Shown piece after piece: positions 54,250-63,890 of a stretch of DNA of 64,000 bases (the first letter of the stretch is position 1; every line of letters starts with the position of its first letter). The stretch lies in the NCBI RefSeq assembly GCF_017875395.1, contig NZ_JAGGMO010000004.1:66478-130477 (forward strand). Reading direction: 5' to 3'. A model generated the notes under the pieces. That model was not told where the DNA came from. It searched no databases and saw only the letters and a list, made by a program, of their open reading frames with translations. The translations under genes were made by a program, and so were the position numbers. This DNA is from Methanococcus voltae (GTDB taxonomy: Archaea > AGJL01 > Methanococci > Methanococcales > Methanococcaceae).

Positions 54250-54987
54250 TTAGTTAGTACCATTGCAACTACAATTTGGATTTTTCTTAATTTTAAATGT
54301 CAAAAACTCATTATTTTTTAAATTTACAGATAATAGTTTGTTTTTTAAAGTTTCCCCATATCCTGTGATATATTTTATAGCTTCTCCCACTTGTATGGAT
54401 CCAATGACACCCGCAGTAAATCCTAAAACTGGTACTTTATCCTTATTTTCTTTTGTTTTAAAGGTACATCGTAAACAAGGAGTTTCCCCCGGTATCATTG
54501 TTGTAACTTGTCCGTGCATACCCTCAATTGCGCCATGTACCAATGGTTTATTGTATTTTAAAGCCAAATCATTTAAAATATACCTTGCTTCAAAGTTATC
54601 AAGACAATCAATTATTAAATCACTTTCGTTTATAAATTTTAGATTTGAATCTAAATCTTTTTTTTCTAACTTCTGATTAAATGTATTTATTTTTACATTG
54701 GCATTTAGCTTTTCTAATTTTTCCTTTGCTGAATCTACTTTTAATTGACCCAAATTAGTTTCATTATGAATTATTTGACGATTAAGGTTTGATAATTCTA
54801 TATCTTGGTAATCCAATATGTTAATTTCGCCAATACCTGCAGAGGTCAAATATTGCAAAACTATCGAGCCTAAACCACCCGCTCCAATCACTGTAACCTT
54901 AGAATTCAGTAATTTGTCTTGTGACTCGCGACCAAATCCATCTAAATTAATTTGTCGAGCATATCTTTCGTAATCCATATTATCCAT
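54250..54987 (-). CDS. ThiF/MoeB-type E1-like adenylyltransferase
   Basis: 245 residues. The nucleotide motif G-A-G-G-L-G-S lies near 36-42, then D-I-E-L-S-N-L-N-R-Q, conserved D-C-L-D-N-F-E-A-R and the R-C-T-F zinc pair, with a C-S-C end. It adenylates the C-terminal glycine of a ubiquitin-like sulfur carrier for thiolation, molybdopterin or thiamine. The carrier is not adjacent. The neighbouring selU genes suggest, but do not prove, a link to tRNA thiolation. Confidence 0.85.
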   Translation of the reverse strand: MDNMDYERYARQINLDGFGRESQDKLLNSKVTVIGAGGLGSIVLQYLTSAGIGEINILDYQDIELSNLNRQIIHNETNLGQLKVDSAKEKLEKLNANVKINTFNQKLEKKDLDSNLKFINESDLIIDCLDNFEARYILNDLALKYNKPLVHGAIEGMHGQVTTMIPGETPCLRCTFKTKENKDKVPVLGFTAGVIGSIQVGEAIKYITGYGETLKNKLLSVNLKNNEFLTFKIKKNPNCSCNGTN

Positions 54988-55127
54988 AATTTCACCGAAT
55001 TTGAGAATATCAATAATTTATCAAATTTATCAAATGTAAAACGTATCATATATATGTCCTTACACTATATATTATGACTATTAAAGTTATTATACAAGGT
55101 TATTACAGTAGTGACTATCGTGATAAA

Positions 55128-55721
55128 ATGAGATGTTTTTTAGCAATCGAATTGGATGAAGAAATCAATTTAAAGATTAATGAATTTAAAAAAGATTTGA
55201 TAAATGAATTAAATAGTAAAAATGAAAATAATGGTAACAATACGAATAATACGAATAATAAAATAAAATTTGTAGAAGATGAAAATATACATATTACCGT
55301 AAAATTTTTAGGAGATATATCAGAAAAACAACTTGAAGATTTAAAAAAGGTTAAACTGAATATTAATAAAAATATAGAAGTAAAAGGTTTGGGAATATTT
55401 CCTAATAAATACGAACCAAGGGTTTTATGGATTGGAATTTCTGATTTAGAGGAGGAATTTAAAGAAGTGGACAAAAAATTGTCTAAAATTGGATTTAAAA
55501 GGGAATATGGTGTTAATTATACTAAAAAAATAATTGCGCACCTAACTATTGGACGAATTAAAAATATTAACTACGATACTAAGAAATGGATATTGCAACT
55601 TGTTAAAAATAATAAATCTCTCGAATTTGGAAGCTGTAATATTAATAAAATTTCTTTGAAGAAAAGTACCTTAACGCCAAATGGGCCAATATATGAAACC
55701 ATACATGAATACAAAAAATAA
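55128..55721 (+). CDS. thpR: RNA 2',3'-cyclic phosphodiesterase ThpR
   Basis: About 197 residues of the 2H phosphoesterase family that opens 2',3'-cyclic phosphates. Both catalytic motifs are present: H-I-T-V-K-F-L-G and H-L-T-I-G-R-I-K. The usual start is M-R-C-F-L-A-I-E-L at ATG 55128. An ATG at 55074 would add 18 residues and could be leaderless, since a TATA-like catatatatatg lies before it. The Asn-rich insert N-G-N-N-T-N-N-T-N-N-K near residue 30 is low complexity. Confidence 0.88.
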   Translation: MRCFLAIELDEEINLKINEFKKDLINELNSKNENNGNNTNNTNNKIKFVEDENIHITVKFLGDISEKQLEDLKKVKLNINKNIEVKGLGIFPNKYEPRVLWIGISDLEEEFKEVDKKLSKIGFKREYGVNYTKKIIAHLTIGRIKNINYDTKKWILQLVKNNKSLEFGSCNINKISLKKSTLTPNGPIYETIHEYKK

Positions 55722-55887
55722 GTAATAATTAACTAGTATTTGTTAACTATTGTTATTAATTACTAGTTATTGGTTGTTAATTATTTATTAATTATTATTA
55801 ATATTATAATTATTAATTATTACGATTAATTATTACTATTATCATTGTATATCATGTATATTCAATTTTATTTAGTATTTGTGCGTA

Positions 55888-56334
55888 TTATTTTAATTGC
55901 TCGAGGATAATTGCAGGGCATATTTTTTTAATACCCTTAATAGTGCCCAATTTATTAAATAAGATGTCTGATAGTTCTTTACCATCTTTTGCCCATATTT
56001 CTGTCATAATCATGTGATCGCCAGTTGAGGTATACACTTTTTTAATCTCCTCAAACTCGCATAAACTTTGTGCAACAGATAAAAAATCTTCAGGGTTTGT
56101 GTCAAAACCAGTTAAAGCAACTACGCCGTATCCAAGTTTTGAGGTATTTATGTTGGTTGTATACCCCTTAATAACCCCTTCATCTTCCATCTTTTTTACT
56201 CGCTTTCTAACAGAACTTTCGCTTGTTTTAAGCTTTTTTGCAATTTCGGTAAATGCCATTCTGCCATCATCCATAAGCATATTTAAAATATCCATATCTT
56301 TATTATCCAAATTATCACCCAAACCCTGTGGCAT
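55888..56334 (-). CDS. Lrp/AsnC-family transcription regulator
   Basis: 148 residues from ATG 56334; a TTG at 56361 adds nine. The winged helix lies near residues 10-65 ([32 protein letters not shown]), followed by the RAM ligand domain ([21 protein letters not shown]). Regulators of this type often sense amino acids. Its target is not known. Confidence 0.9.
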   Translation of the reverse strand: MPQGLGDNLDNKDMDILNMLMDDGRMAFTEIAKKLKTSESSVRKRVKKMEDEGVIKGYTTNINTSKLGYGVVALTGFDTNPEDFLSVAQSLCEFEEIKKVYTSTGDHMIMTEIWAKDGKELSDILFNKLGTIKGIKKICPAIILEQLK

Positions 56335-56787
56335 ATAATTTTCTTGGTAAGATTGAAACAATTATGCCTATATAGACATGTGTTGAACAATTTCTATAAA
56401 ATAAGTAATAGTAGTATTTAATACATCTCTATTAAACCCATAATTTTTACATAACTATATTACCAAATGTAGTATAAAATATTATGATTATTAGCCATCG
56501 ACTATTAATCATTTTATAGATTATTAAAATATACCAAATAGTTATTACGATATTGTTTATAATTATCTATTCGCAATTACAAATATGGCATACTTTAAAA
56601 AAATATAATTATTAATGTTTAATATAATTATAAAAATTTAACTATTATTTATTACCCTTTATTATTTAAGTATTTAACGGGTCATTTATTTTTTTAGAAT
56701 AAGTAATAAATTTTACAGAATATTTAATAATTATTGATAGTTGTAAATTAAATATTTAATAATATTTAGTAAATTTAAATATTTTAA
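56335..56787. other. Lrp promoter and ABC-cassette terminator region
   Basis: About 450 bases of AT-rich DNA holding the promoter of the Lrp gene and the 3' end of the ABC ATPase transcript. T-rich tracts such as ttatttatttttt lie near 56690. No gene or clear repeat is seen. Confidence 0.4.
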
Positions 56788-57546
56788 TTATTTGTAGGAT
56801 TTTAAAACTTCTTCTTTTAAACTATCGTATATTCTTTTCTTATAATCTAAAAATTCAGAACTAATCCTACTCCTTGGTCTTTCAATATTTATATCGACAA
56901 TCTCTTTAATTTTACCGGGTCTTGCACTCATAATGACAACTTTGTCCGATAAGTAAATTGCTTCGTCTACGCTGTGAGTTATAAAAAGTATTGTTTTCTT
57001 ATCTGTTTCCCATATTTTTAAGAGATGATTTTGTAACATGGATCTAGTTTGAGCATCTAATGCACCAAAAGGCTCATCCATAAGTACAATTTGGGGATCA
57101 TTTGCAAGAGTTCTAGCTATTGCAACTCTTTGTTGCATTCCGCCACTCAATTCGTAAGGGTATGAATTCTCAAAATCTTCTAAACCAATCATTTGTATGT
57201 ACTTTCTTGCAATAGTTAATCTTTCTTCTTTTGGAATGTTTTTAACTTCAAGACCAAAAGTGATATTTTGTAGCACAGTTCGCCAAGGCATAAGTGTATA
57301 TTGTTGAAATACCATACCTCGTTCTGCATTTGTGCCTTCTACTTTGTTTCCATTGAATATTATTTCCCCGTCGGATATTGTTTCGAGTCCTGCAACCATT
57401 CTTAAAAGTGTTGATTTTCCGCAACCACTAGGGCCTACAATTGATATAAATTCACTTTCACCGATTTCCAAGGAAACGTTATCTACTGCAAGTACTTCAT
57501 TTTTACCCGTATATCTCTTTGTAACGTTTTTAATTTGCAAAGTCAT
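56788..57546 (-). CDS. SsuB/TauB-type ABC transporter ATPase
   Basis: 252 residues from ATG 57546, with GGGTG seven bases upstream (a GTG at 57555 is the alternative). Walker A G-P-S-G-C-G-K-S-T lies near 38-46, the Q-loop is F-Q-Q-Y-T-L-M-P-W-R, the signature is L-S-G-G-M-Q-Q-R, Walker B is I-V-L-M-D-E-P-F and the H-loop is I-T-H-S-V. It is the ATPase for the permease at 57.7 kb. Family members import nitrate, sulfonates, taurine or similar. No binding protein is adjacent, so specificity is open. Confidence 0.92.
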   Translation of the reverse strand: MTLQIKNVTKRYTGKNEVLAVDNVSLEIGESEFISIVGPSGCGKSTLLRMVAGLETISDGEIIFNGNKVEGTNAERGMVFQQYTLMPWRTVLQNITFGLEVKNIPKEERLTIARKYIQMIGLEDFENSYPYELSGGMQQRVAIARTLANDPQIVLMDEPFGALDAQTRSMLQNHLLKIWETDKKTILFITHSVDEAIYLSDKVVIMSARPGKIKEIVDINIERPRSRISSEFLDYKKRIYDSLKEEVLKSYK

Positions 57547-57711
57547 GAAGTACACCCATTTATTAATTTTCGGTTAATTTGTATATTATTTGTTTTAATT
57601 ATCTATTTTATAATTGCATTAGTTAGATTAATTATCTTAATTATTTTAATTATCTTATCTATTGTAATTATCTTATTTTTTTATTTTTCTATTATTTTTC
57701 TATTAGTTATC

Positions 57712-58473
57712 TTATTTAACCATGGATTTCCATTTAAATTTCTTATCTTCTATATATCTTAATCCACGGTCTAAAACTATACCTATAATACCAATAACTA
57801 TCATAGCGGCCACAATAATATCCATTCTACTTAATGAGTATGCGTACATGATTAAATAGCCCAATCCGGAATCGCTCCCGGGCAACATCTCTGCTGCAAC
57901 CACACACATCCATGCAATACCTGCTCCGACTCTTAAACCTGTTAATATGCTCGGAGAAGCTGCTGGTATGATTACCTTTTTCAAAACGTTAGCTCCTGTA
58001 CAACCTAACGTTTTTGAAGCCTCTATCAAAATTTTTGGGACTTCTTTTACACCTGCGACGGTATTTATCAATATAGGGAAAAATGCACCTATGAATATGA
58101 TAAAAATTATTGAAACACCGCCTACACCAAACCAAGCTAAGGTTAAAGGAACCCACGCTAATGGTGGTATTGGTCTTAAAAGTTCTATAAACGTATCAAA
58201 AATGTCATTTATGGGCTTGTAATATCCCATCATAATACCCATAGGGACTGCAACTGCAAAAGCTACCAAAAATCCGGTTAAAACTCTTGTAATGCTTATA
58301 ATTGAGTTATCGATAATTGTACCAGTACCTAACAGAGTCATTGTAGGGTTTAACAATACTGCAATTATTGCTTCCAATCTGGGAATTACAGTTGGTCTTC
58401 CCACATAAATTGCAAAAACCTCCCAAGCAACGACTATTAATGCAGGCAATAGTATACCTTTTAAATTCTTCAC
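57712..58473 (-). CDS. SsuC/TauC-type ABC transporter permease
   Basis: 253 residues with about six membrane helices and the BPD permease EAA-like loop (E-A-S-K-T-L-G-C-T-G-A-N-V-L-K-K-V-I-I-P-A-A). GTG 58473 is chosen because GGTG lies six bases upstream; a GTG at 58482 would add three residues. It forms an operon with the ATPase 165 bases downstream. No substrate-binding gene is found nearby. Confidence 0.9.
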   Translation of the reverse strand: MKNLKGILLPALIVVAWEVFAIYVGRPTVIPRLEAIIAVLLNPTMTLLGTGTIIDNSIISITRVLTGFLVAFAVAVPMGIMMGYYKPINDIFDTFIELLRPIPPLAWVPLTLAWFGVGGVSIIFIIFIGAFFPILINTVAGVKEVPKILIEASKTLGCTGANVLKKVIIPAASPSILTGLRVGAGIAWMCVVAAEMLPGSDSGLGYLIMYAYSLSRMDIIVAAMIVIGIIGIVLDRGLRYIEDKKFKWKSMVK

Positions 58474-58951
58474 GAATGACACCTATTTATTATTAAAATT
58501 AAATTAAACTAAATTAAATACGATATTAGAATATAATATATGTTTAATTGAATTAAAACTAAATTTAAATGTATTTTAAATAATATAATATGGAATATAG
58601 TATATAAAGATTAGACATTAATGGAAAATTTTTGAGATAATTAGTGCGTATACGAAAAATAATAATATAATAATAGACTATAAGAAACATACTAAAAAGA
58701 GTAATAAAAAACTTCTTAAGATATATAAATTAGTAATATTTGCCAATATTCAATAATATTTAGTATACGACAGAATATTTTAAAAATAAATCCTGTTCCC
58801 CTGTAAATTACAAATTAGCTTGTAAATTAGTTGAATGAATGTAATCATATATTCGAATATCTAATACAATGAATATATACTTAAAGAATTAATTTTAAAA
58901 TAATATCTATGGTTAGAAAACCATGAACTCAAAAATAATAAAGGGGAGAAA
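58474..58951. other. Divergent promoter region before the PLAT genes
   Basis: About 480 bases of AT-rich sequence. A mixed-composition portion near 58790-58830 (cctgttcccctgtaaattac) is richer in C. No RNA gene is recognised. It holds the divergent promoters. Confidence 0.4.
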
Positions 58952-59800
58952 ATGGGTGTAAAATATAAAATAAACATAAAAACAGAAGATAGAAGATATG
59001 CTGGCACTGATTCAAATGTGTTCTTAAAATTATATGGGGAAAGAGGAATTAGTGAAACCTACAGGTTAAATAAATATATTAAAGGAAACGCTTTTAAAAG
59101 AAACGCGACAGACCACGTTGAATTAGATGTTGGACAAGATATTGGGGATATATATAAAATAAAATTATCTACCGACGGTAGATTTGCAGGTTCTGGCTGG
59201 TTACCTGACTTTATAACAGTTATAAACGATGGTTCCGATAGGCAAGAAACTAAATTCTTCGTTAATCAATGGCTTGATGGTAACGAAGTTGAGAGAAATG
59301 CGGTAAATTACAATAGTGCTTCAGTTGACCCTATTGAACAAAATTCGATATCCGTGGCGGGAGAAACTAAAATATTTGACAATAGGCAAGGTAACGAACC
59401 TATAGACTATAGCTTTAGATTTTTAAGTAAGTTTACGACTGAAATAGATTTTTTAGAAAAAACAGCTTCGACTATTTCGACAGGTACTGAAATAAAGGGT
59501 TCATTTTTAGATTACTTTGAAATGTGCGTAAAATTAGAAGCTACTGGGGCGGTTGAAAATCAGATTGCGAAAAAAATAGGCACTGAAGAGTTGATTGAAG
59601 AAAGCGTAGCTATGACAATCCCTGCAAAGGAAATGATTGAATTAACGCCTTATTGGGTAACAAACTATTATAGGGACATGGTTAGTATGGGCGATAGCTC
59701 TATAGAACTACTTGTACCTTATCAAAAGGAATTTGGCGGTTATAAGATAATTAGGATAGATGCTCAAAACAACCAAAATGTTATGGTAAATAAAAGGTAA
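58952..59800 (+). CDS. PLAT/LH2-domain protein, copy 1
   Basis: 282 residues. Residues ~3-110 form a PLAT (lipoxygenase homology) beta sandwich: Y-K-I-N-I-K-T-E-D-R, A-G-T-D-S-N-V-F-L-K-L-Y-G, D-I-G-D-I-Y-K-I-K-L-S-T-D and G-S-G-W-L-P-D-F-I-T-V. PLAT domains usually bind membranes or proteins and are better known in eukaryotes and bacteria. The remaining ~170 residues are unrecognised; they share I-D-F-L-E-K-T and E-L-T-P-Y-W with the neighbouring paralogue. No signal peptide. A GGGGAG site precedes the ATG. Confidence 0.8.
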   Translation: MGVKYKINIKTEDRRYAGTDSNVFLKLYGERGISETYRLNKYIKGNAFKRNATDHVELDVGQDIGDIYKIKLSTDGRFAGSGWLPDFITVINDGSDRQETKFFVNQWLDGNEVERNAVNYNSASVDPIEQNSISVAGETKIFDNRQGNEPIDYSFRFLSKFTTEIDFLEKTASTISTGTEIKGSFLDYFEMCVKLEATGAVENQIAKKIGTEELIEESVAMTIPAKEMIELTPYWVTNYYRDMVSMGDSSIELLVPYQKEFGGYKIIRIDAQNNQNVMVNKR

Positions 59801-60037
59801 AAAATAAAAATAAAAAAATAATTTAAAAATAATTTAAAAATATTTTTAAATCTATATTTTTCATACACCTCTATTATATGTTAATTATTTTAATAGATCA
59901 TACAAAATTATCGGCAAATACACAAATTACTCGTTAATGTACCATATTTATCAATTTAAATCCAATTTAACAAAATAAAAATAAAAATAAAAAAATAATT
60001 GAAAATTGAAAAAGTTAAATTGAAAAATGGTGAAAAT

Positions 60038-60907
60038 ATGCCGGAAGATGAACATAAAAGATATATTGTCCAAATAAAGACTCAAGACCGTAAATATGCA
60101 GGTACTGATTCGAATGTTTTTTTAAAACTATATGGTGACGTTGGAGTAAGTAAAAAATACATATTAAATGAATATTTAGCGGGTAATCCTTTTAAAGAAG
60201 GTTCCCTAGTTCAATTGGAATTGAATAACGGTAAGGATATTGGAGATATTTACAAAATAAAATTATCCACAGATGCGACAGTTGGAAATTCAGGATGGTT
60301 GCCAGAGTACGTCACTGTTAAGAATAAACATGGAAACAGTGCGGAAAATAAATTTTATATCAATGAGTGGTTAAATGGAAAAGAAATAGAAAGAAACTCG
60401 ATAAATTACAAAACACTACAAATTCAAATTACGGATGAGCAGTCTTTTTTAATTCCTGGTCAATCTAAAACTATAGACAATAGGGATGGTAGCCAGTATA
60501 ACCATCAAGAAATTGTTTTTACAAACAAATTCGTATACAATATTGACTATATAGGCAATGAGGTGTCCGGGATAGTCGATACTGAAGAGGATAGATTCAA
60601 AAATTTTGAATGGTTCAAACATAGGTTAGAAACTGAAGGTAAGGGTGCTTTGGAAAATCAAATGGGGAAAAAACTGGGATTTGAAGAAACTTTGTACAAA
60701 GAAGCGGATTTTTCACATCGTGAATATCAATATGAATTGTATGAATTAACCCCCTATTGGGAAACTAAGTACCATAGACAGCTTATTGAGATGGGTAGTT
60801 GTTCATTGAAAGCATTTGTACCATACTCTTGCGAATATTGGGGTTATAAGTTAACAATAACCGATAAAGAAAATAATCAAAAAGTTGAATGGCATAAAAA
60901 ACCATAA
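60038..60907 (+). CDS. PLAT/LH2-domain protein, copy 2
   Basis: About 289 residues from ATG 60038, chosen because GGTGA lies just upstream (the TTG start at 59999 would add 13 residues). Same architecture as copy 1: a PLAT domain (A-G-T-D-S-N-V-F-L-K-L-Y-G is identical) and a shared C-terminal domain with E-N-Q-M-G-K-K and E-L-T-P-Y-W-E-T. The copies diverge strongly in the C-terminal half. The pair probably arose by tandem duplication; each has its own spacer of about 200 bases. Confidence 0.78.
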   Translation: MPEDEHKRYIVQIKTQDRKYAGTDSNVFLKLYGDVGVSKKYILNEYLAGNPFKEGSLVQLELNNGKDIGDIYKIKLSTDATVGNSGWLPEYVTVKNKHGNSAENKFYINEWLNGKEIERNSINYKTLQIQITDEQSFLIPGQSKTIDNRDGSQYNHQEIVFTNKFVYNIDYIGNEVSGIVDTEEDRFKNFEWFKHRLETEGKGALENQMGKKLGFEETLYKEADFSHREYQYELYELTPYWETKYHRQLIEMGSCSLKAFVPYSCEYWGYKLTITDKENNQKVEWHKKP

Positions 60908-61077
60908 TCTCGGGATTAAAATAAAAAATAAGAATAATAAGAATAATAATATTAAAAGTAAAAAATAAAAAAGTAAGAATATAAAAAAGTAAGATATAAA
61001 ATAATTTAAAAATACTTTTAAATCACATATCTTCTTTTAATTTTCTTTTTTAAATTAATAATTTTAAAATTAATCTT

Positions 61078-61998
61078 TTAAAAGTTATAAAAGATTGTAC
61101 CTTTTAATAATACATTTGCACCGACGTGTACGTTGTTATATTCTGCAATAGGCTCACATTTTGCTTTGAATATATAGTATATTGGTTTTGAACTACTATT
61201 TTCATTTTTTAATAGCTCATATTCGGTTAAACTCTCGTAGTTACCCATACCTTTTGAAATAACAATGTCAGCGGTTTTAAATTCATTTCTAAACTCTTCG
61301 GAAGATTCTTCAAACCTTGTACCAATTACGTCTGTACCGCTGGTTATAACTTTTGTTATGTCAGTAATACCTGCTTCTATGGCATCTTCCATTGTAGCAT
61401 CGTTTAAAATTGGTTTACCTTTTACTGCAACTGTCACATCTGCATAATTCATCAATTCTTCAACTAATGGTCTATCAAATACTATTTCGCCGGCATTGTC
61501 ACAGATATATATTATTTTTGACTTTTCATTGCTTTTTTTGTTTTTTAAATCCTCTAAAAGTTCCTTTGAATAGTCAATATCTAAAATTCCTTCTATTGTT
61601 TGCTCAACCTTATGTTCGATATTATCTTTAGTCCCATAAGGTCCGAAATCAATTACATTTCCCGCAATTGCTAATTTTGCCTTATTTTGTAACCGTTTTA
61701 ATTCGTCCCCTTCGTTTACTTCATCGAGAATGGTTTTTGTGAGGTATTGCTTTGCATATACGTTTGCATTTCTCTTTAATTTCTCGTAAGGGTCTTTGGA
61801 ATTGCTGATGTCTTTTATATGTCTGTGTACATGGGTACCCATCCACGCAGGGACAGCTTCAGCACCATAAACATCGGTTATTTTCTGCATGGTGGATTTT
61901 ATTAACTCGAATTTCTTGGCGTCGTCGTCCGTTATTTCGTTTATTGCGTCAACTATTTGTCTACTTATACATATTGAGCATGATGGTTTTATTTTCAA
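61078..61998 (-). CDS. DUF89 damage-control phosphatase
   Basis: 306 residues of the DUF89/ARMT1-like family of metal-dependent phosphatases that clear damaged sugar phosphates. C-S-I-C-I-S-R-Q near the start is the archaeal subfamily's cysteine pair. The active-site D-N-A-G-E-I-V-F-D (about residues 168-176) and S-K-G-M-G-N-Y-E-S-L later are present. The start is TTG 61998, fixed by GGTGAT upstream. The specific substrate is unknown. Confidence 0.88.
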   Translation of the reverse strand: MKIKPSCSICISRQIVDAINEITDDDAKKFELIKSTMQKITDVYGAEAVPAWMGTHVHRHIKDISNSKDPYEKLKRNANVYAKQYLTKTILDEVNEGDELKRLQNKAKLAIAGNVIDFGPYGTKDNIEHKVEQTIEGILDIDYSKELLEDLKNKKSNEKSKIIYICDNAGEIVFDRPLVEELMNYADVTVAVKGKPILNDATMEDAIEAGITDITKVITSGTDVIGTRFEESSEEFRNEFKTADIVISKGMGNYESLTEYELLKNENSSSKPIYYIFKAKCEPIAEYNNVHVGANVLLKGTIFYNF

Positions 61999-62285
61999 AA
62001 TATCACCTTTATTAATATCAATTTATATTAAATTATATTAAATTATATTAAATTTTAAATAATTCGCTAATTTGGATAAACCCCATTTGTGGTAATATAT
62101 TATTAGCTAAAAAGATATAATCAATATAATAGTATAAGTGATTTATTATAAAAAAATAAGTTGGAAATTAAAATTTAAAAATAAAATAAAGTAAAAATAA
62201 AGTAAAATATAATATAATATAATATTAATATAAAAAATAAAAAAAATTATTCATATTTTATTTAATTAATTAGGTAATTAGTTAA

Positions 62286-62993
62286 TTATTTCTTTAAAAC
62301 TTTTACTTTTTTAGTGCTGTTACCTACGAGTACTTTGTCACATTTTGAGAAAATACCGTTTTCCACAACTCCCACGATGTTGTTTAACTCTTTTTCCTTT
62401 ACAGCTGCTTCATCTATTTTTGTAAATACATCGATAATCATGTTTCCATTGTCTGTGATAACTGGACCCATTTTACCGCCTGAAACTCTAATTGAAGGAG
62501 CGGTGTTCATTTCTAATAATGTGTTTAAAACTGTTGAGTATGCGAAAGGTAATACTTCTAAAGGTACCGGTGTATTTTCACCTAATGAAGGCACTACTTT
62601 ACTTTCGTCAACTAAAACTACAAATTCTTTAGCGGAATAATCGATAACTTTTTCCATTGTATGGCAACCGCCACCGCCTTTTATGAGTGCTAAGGTTCCT
62701 TCTTCTACTTCATCTGCACCATCTACTGCAAGATCGATTTGACCTGCTTGGTCGAGTGAAACTAATGGTATTCCACATTGACTTGCTAACATTTTAGCGT
62801 CAAAGGATGTAGGTACCCCGTAAATGTATAACTCTTCTTCCACTATTCTTTTTCCTAATTCTTTAATAAACATGTTTGCGGTTGAACCGGAACCTAAACC
62901 GATAACCATTTCATCTTTAACTAATTTAGACGCTTCTTGTGCTACTTTTAATTTTAAATCATCCTGTGTTTCTGCGGATTTTTTCTTAGCCAT
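62286..62993 (-). CDS. rpiA: Ribose-5-phosphate isomerase A
   Basis: About 235 residues. It interconverts ribose-5-phosphate and ribulose-5-phosphate. G-L-G-S-G-S-T-A near residue 36, D-G-A-D-E-V (about 98-103), and K-G-G-G-G-C-H near 112 are the RpiA signature. The C-terminal S-G-G-K-M-G-P-V-I-T-D-N-G-N element is present. ATG 62993 has GGTGAAAA before it; a GTG at 63002 is less likely. The N-terminal M-A-K-K-K-S-A-E-T tail is an extra. Confidence 0.96.
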   Translation of the reverse strand: MAKKKSAETQDDLKLKVAQEASKLVKDEMVIGLGSGSTANMFIKELGKRIVEEELYIYGVPTSFDAKMLASQCGIPLVSLDQAGQIDLAVDGADEVEEGTLALIKGGGGCHTMEKVIDYSAKEFVVLVDESKVVPSLGENTPVPLEVLPFAYSTVLNTLLEMNTAPSIRVSGGKMGPVITDNGNMIIDVFTKIDEAAVKEKELNNIVGVVENGIFSKCDKVLVGNSTKKVKVLKK

Positions 62994-63256
62994 TTTTTTC
63001 ACCGTATTGGAACCAAATAATAAGTTTTAATAAATTTAATAATTTAATAAGTTTAATAAACATAAATATTAATTAAATAATTTTAATAGGTTTGATAATT
63101 TTTAATAAATATTTAAAAACAAGATAATCAACTAAACAATAAAAATTAAATTAAATAGTAATTGGTATATTGCTAATTAATTCATAATTGGAAAATTATT
63201 AGAAAGTTATATTGTTTAATTGTTTATTCATTTACGTATTTATTCTAATTATTTAC

Positions 63257-63718
63257 TTATTCTACTTCTTCTAATAATTTTATTGTAAATACTAATGTTT
63301 CTCCTGCTAATTCAGGGTTGAAATCAATAACAACTTCTTCTTCTGTAACTTCCGCGATAATTGCTGGCGGGTACATTTCTCCCAACATGATGCACATACC
63401 TTCTTCAGGTTCAAATTCTGCATTTTCAAACAAATTTCTTGGGATTTTTTCAACTAATTCGTCATTTCTTTGACCGTAAGCTTTTTCAGGTGGTAATGTA
63501 ACTGTGATTTCTTCACCAACACTGAGGTCTAATACTGCTTCTTCAAAGCCTTGTATCATTTGTCCTTCGCCTACTACAAATTCTAAAGGTTCGTAAGGTC
63601 TGTTTTCGTCGTATAAACCTTCTTCTTTTGCTACTGCTTCAATAGAGGTGTCAAATATCCCTCCATCTTCAAATCTACCGATGTAGTCTACTTTTATTCT
63701 ACTTCCTTTTGAAACCAT
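63257..63718 (-). CDS. FKBP-type peptidyl-prolyl isomerase (SlyD-like)
   Basis: About 153 residues. An FKBP domain ([33 protein letters not shown]) is interrupted by the insert-in-flap domain of SlyD-like chaperone isomerases, with E-P-E-E-G-M-C-I-M, and ends [13 protein letters not shown]. This is a short archaeal cytosolic folding catalyst. ATG 63718 (M-V-S-K-G) is preferred by comparison with relatives; an ATG at 63730 would add four residues and has a better-placed gagag. No metal-binding His tail. Confidence 0.92.
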   Translation of the reverse strand: MVSKGSRIKVDYIGRFEDGGIFDTSIEAVAKEEGLYDENRPYEPLEFVVGEGQMIQGFEEAVLDLSVGEEITVTLPPEKAYGQRNDELVEKIPRNLFENAEFEPEEGMCIMLGEMYPPAIIAEVTEEEVVIDFNPELAGETLVFTIKLLEEVE

Positions 63719-63840
63719 TTTATCACACATCTCTCGTGTTATGTTTAAATTATGTATTTGTACATATCTTAAATATTCGTATGATAGTAACTAGTGATTA
63801 TTATAAAATTATGAAATAATAAGTCTAAATTTTTAGAAAT

Positions 63841-63890
63841 ATTTTTGAATATTTTTGAATATTTTTGAATACTTTCGAATATTTTTAAAA
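63841..63890. repeat. 10-bp phased A/T tract repeat
   Basis: Unit atttttgaat is repeated three times exactly with one variant (actttcgaat) and a partial copy. The 10-base period puts T-runs on one face of the helix, as in intrinsically curved DNA. It lies upstream of the FKBP gene. Confidence 0.85.
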
